Source: Lactobacillus johnsonii ATCC 33200
GTDB lineage: Bacteria; Bacillota; Bacilli; Lactobacillales; Lactobacillaceae
Assembly (NCBI RefSeq): GCF_000159355.1
Contig: NZ_GG670120.1
Span: forward strand, 62,001-126,000
DNA: 64,000 nt
Direction of reading: 5' to 3'
Both the position numbers and the translations under genes were made by a program. Of the stretch, positions 63,373-64,000 are shown one piece after another; position 1 is the first letter of the stretch, and each line of letters starts with the position of its first letter. Below the pieces are notes generated by a model, which had not been told where the DNA came from, made no database searches, and saw only the letters and a program-made list of their open reading frames with translations.

Positions 63373-64000
63373 ATGAGTAAAATTCTGATTATTGAAGATG
63401 AAAAAAATCTTGCCCGTTTTGTAGAACTAGAATTAAGACATGAAAAATATGAAACTCAAGTTGAAGGAAACGGCCGGAAAGGATTGGATTTAGCTTTAAA
63501 TGAAGATTTTGACGCAATTTTATTAGATTTAATGCTGCCCGATCTTAATGGATTAGAAATTGCTCGTCGTGTTCGCCAAGAAAAAACAACTCCAATTATT
63601 ATGATGACTGCAAGAGATTCAGTAATTGACCGTGTCTCAGGTTTAGACCACGGTGCTGATGATTATATCGTTAAACCTTTTGCAATCGAAGAATTATTAG
63701 CTCGCTTACGTGCTGTTTTAAGAAGAGTACAAATTGAAAAGAGAGCTATGGGCGATACTATGGGAGTTCAAAAGGTAATCCACTTCAATGATTTAACTAT
63801 TGAAACAGCTAATCGAATCGTTCATCGTGGAGATAGTACAGTTGATCTAACTAAACGTGAATACAACTTGTTAATGACATTGATTGAAAATAAGAATAAT
63901 GTTGTCACAAGAGAGCAGCTTTTAAACAAAATTTGGGGACCTGAATCTAAGATTGAAACGAATGTTGTTGAAGTCTACGTACGTTATTTACGTAATAAGA
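63373..64000 (+). CDS. OmpR-family response regulator, partial (runs off window)
   Basis: ATG 63373 ([17 protein letters not shown]) follows GTGGAG. The receiver domain has EDE, the phospho-acceptor Asp in [10 protein letters not shown] (about 52), the Thr in MMTARD and Lys in IVKPF. The winged-helix output domain starts at about residue 135 ([20 protein letters not shown]) and is cut at the window end after [10 protein letters not shown] histidine kinase gene is expected next. CsrR/ArlR-type regulators look closest. Confidence 0.92.
   Translation, partial: MSKILIIEDEKNLARFVELELRHEKYETQVEGNGRKGLDLALNEDFDAILLDLMLPDLNGLEIARRVRQEKTTPIIMMTARDSVIDRVSGLDHGADDYIVKPFAIEELLARLRAVLRRVQIEKRAMGDTMGVQKVIHFNDLTIETANRIVHRGDSTVDLTKREYNLLMTLIENKNNVVTREQLLNKIWGPESKIETNVVEVYVRYLRNK

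Noticed and set aside
1-64000. CRISPR arrays, rRNA genes, complete insertion sequences, complete prophage
   Set aside because: No regularly spaced repeats, rRNA-like stretches, transposase genes or phage structural genes were found; only two phage replication-gene fragments at 15.3-16.2 kb.

Overview
This window looks like the chromosome of a host-associated Lactobacillus of the acidophilus/johnsonii/gasseri group. It has low GC, lactobacillus housekeeping gene order (yhaO-yhaN-yhaM, ecsAB-trmB, polA-mutM-coaE-nrdR-dnaB-dnaI-thrS, infC-rpmI-rplT, yqeH-nadD-yqeK-rsfS-ylbM), LytTR and T-box regulation, and several decayed catabolic genes. No rRNA, CRISPR array or intact insertion sequence was seen, and there is one tRNA (Leu, CAG).

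Layout. 0-3.5 kb: a T-box-controlled NhaC-type transporter (minus strand, cut by the window edge), a two-gene ABC exporter and rlmD. 3.4-18.8 kb: an accessory region of two related, decayed integrative elements stacked in tandem in the 3' end of rlmD. The evidence is three copies of the rlmD 3' end (3430-3471, 8435-8476, 18767-18802), two truncated large serine recombinases and a shared right end of about 500 bp. The inner unit (3.43-8.43 kb) carries a higher-GC NAD-salvage cassette: an NrtR-like regulator, pncB and pncA. The outer unit (8.43-18.77 kb) carries a metal/redox operon (P1B-ATPase, free-standing HMA protein, Dps-like protein, Crp/Fnr regulator) with an FNR-like box at about -41.5. 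It also holds a uracil-DNA glycosylase, a broken racemase, phage gene fragments, a decapitated GmrSD-type restriction protein and an unrecognised gene.

18.9-21.7 kb: a beta-lactamase-family hydrolase, an APH-like kinase, remnants of a GNAT gene and an LPxTG surface protein, and tRNA-Leu. 21.7-36.4 kb: core genes (RluD-type synthase, PBP1A, YlbF, YhaO/N/M, PrsA, HIT, EcsAB, TrmB, thioredoxin, YtpR). 36.5-42.1 kb: a GntR-controlled operon (PepV-like dipeptidase, glycosylasparaginase, GrdB-like protein, PTS EIIC, CutC). It resembles loci for taking up and splitting GlcNAc-asparagine, and its promoter overlaps a cre-like site. 42.5-57.2 kb: murC, a broken deoC-gntR pair with an intact palindromic operator, the replication/repair genes, T-box-thrS, an autoregulated-looking LytTR pair, and infC-rpmI-rplT behind an L20-type leader. 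57.2-64 kb: an adenosine deaminase pseudogene, the yqe cluster and the start of an OmpR-type response regulator.

Genes working together: imported PncA and PncB make NaMN, which the chromosomal NadD (59.99 kb) would carry on to NAD. Decay of deoC, its regulator and adenosine deaminase points to loss of nucleoside catabolism. All functions are inferred from reading the sequence and recalled family motifs; no database search was run.
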